This document shows, in pieces, positions 14,603-14,768 of a stretch of 14,768 bases of DNA (position 1 is the stretch's first letter; every line of letters starts with the position of its first letter). The position numbers were made by a program, and so were the translations under genes. The DNA is from an uncultured Pseudomonadota bacterium (GTDB lineage: Bacteria > Lernaellota > Lernaellaia > Lernaellales > Lernaellaceae), in contig CALBTQ010000072.1 in assembly GCA_937967875.1 (NCBI GenBank), positions 1 to 14,768 on the forward strand. The letters run 5' to 3'. The notes under the pieces are model-generated. The model had not been told where the DNA came from. It ran no database searches and was given only the letters and a program-made list of their open reading frames with translations.

Positions 14603-14717
14603 AAAGGTCCGGAAGGATATTTGCTGGTCCTGGATGCCCGCCTTCGCGGGCATGACAATTCTTTCCGTCATCCTCGGGCTTGACCCGGGGATCCAGGATT
14701 CCTTTAACGCTGCGTGA
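14603..14717. repeat. Cloverleaf-forming intergenic repeat, copy 2 (cut by the contig end)
   Basis: Second copy in the same orientation, 20 bases after the first. It differs at 14681 (C to T, in the unpaired loop of the third hairpin) and at 14711 (C to T). All stems of the cloverleaf are intact. It runs into adapter sequence at 14718, so its true end is unknown and the contig probably stopped here because of the repeat. Confidence 0.85.
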
Positions 14718-14768
14718 AGATCGGAAGAGCACAAGTCTGAACTCCAGTCACCGAATACGATCTCGTAT
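14718..14768 (+). other. Illumina indexed (P7-side) adapter with 8-base index, not genomic
   Basis: AGATCGGAAGAGC begins at 14718 and the TruSeq indexed adapter continues through CCAGTCAC. An 8-base index CGAATACG (14752-14759) and ATCTCGTAT follow. One base differs from the standard adapter (A at 14734 where C is expected), consistent with a read error. The last 51 bases should be removed before any analysis. Confidence 0.98.

Noticed and set aside
14445..14732. Small - strand protein containing two CHAREGGHPG blocks
   Set aside because: It is the translation of the two palindromic repeats and runs into adapter; such peptides are a known annotation artefact.

Overview
The window is a complete, untrimmed assembly contig: bases 1-46 and 14718-14768 are Illumina library adapter, so genomic DNA runs from about 47 to 14717. 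The genomic part is GC-rich with strong GC bias at third codon positions. It encodes many exported proteins: a class I signal-peptide protein, three lipoproteins with good lipoboxes, and one protein with a C-terminal Cys-Gly-Cys / membrane helix / Arg tail. Long poly-Asp linkers next to lipobox or C-terminal cysteines are typical of Myxococcota-like ('deltaproteobacterial') lineages and some related candidate phyla. A Gram-negative bacterium of that kind is the best guess; no rRNA or marker gene fixes the taxonomy.

Layout. (1) 47-2473, + strand: a 5'-truncated membrane protein that looks like the C-terminal half of a GT39-type glycosyltransferase fused to a DUF2993/LmeA-like domain, then a class I SAM methyltransferase. 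(2) 2491-6190, - strand: a secreted Kelch-propeller protein with an Asp-rich, Cys-rich C-terminus, with its terminator and a likely promoter; upstream, a translationally coupled pair made of a CDP-alcohol phosphatidyltransferase and a membrane-anchored protein of unknown function. (3) 6205-8592, + strand: a lipoprotein with an alpha/beta-hydrolase fold, then a tight pair consisting of a small Cys-rich secreted protein with a MYXO-CTERM-like sorting tail and, 3 bases later, a polytopic membrane protein built from an exact-register internal duplication. (4) 8603-11220, + strand: a DegT/DnrJ/EryC1/StrS PLP aminotransferase, a strong terminator, and an M20D amidohydrolase. (5) 11338-14366: two convergent lipoproteins, a class C beta-lactamase-like serine hydrolase (+) and a large, probably all-helical toroid protein (-). 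Both carry long Asp-rich stalks directly after the lipidated Cys. (6) 14367-14717: no gene; two near-identical 115-base copies of a cloverleaf-forming intergenic repeat, the second cut by the adapter.

The most interesting element is the pair at 7426-8592: a putative C-terminally sorted protein and an adjacent duplicated membrane protein with conserved Glu, Thr-His, Glu and Ala-Asn positions in each half. The arrangement is like that of a substrate with a dedicated sorting or processing enzyme. This is a hypothesis from arrangement and motifs only. No CRISPR array, tRNA, rRNA, transposase or phage gene was seen.
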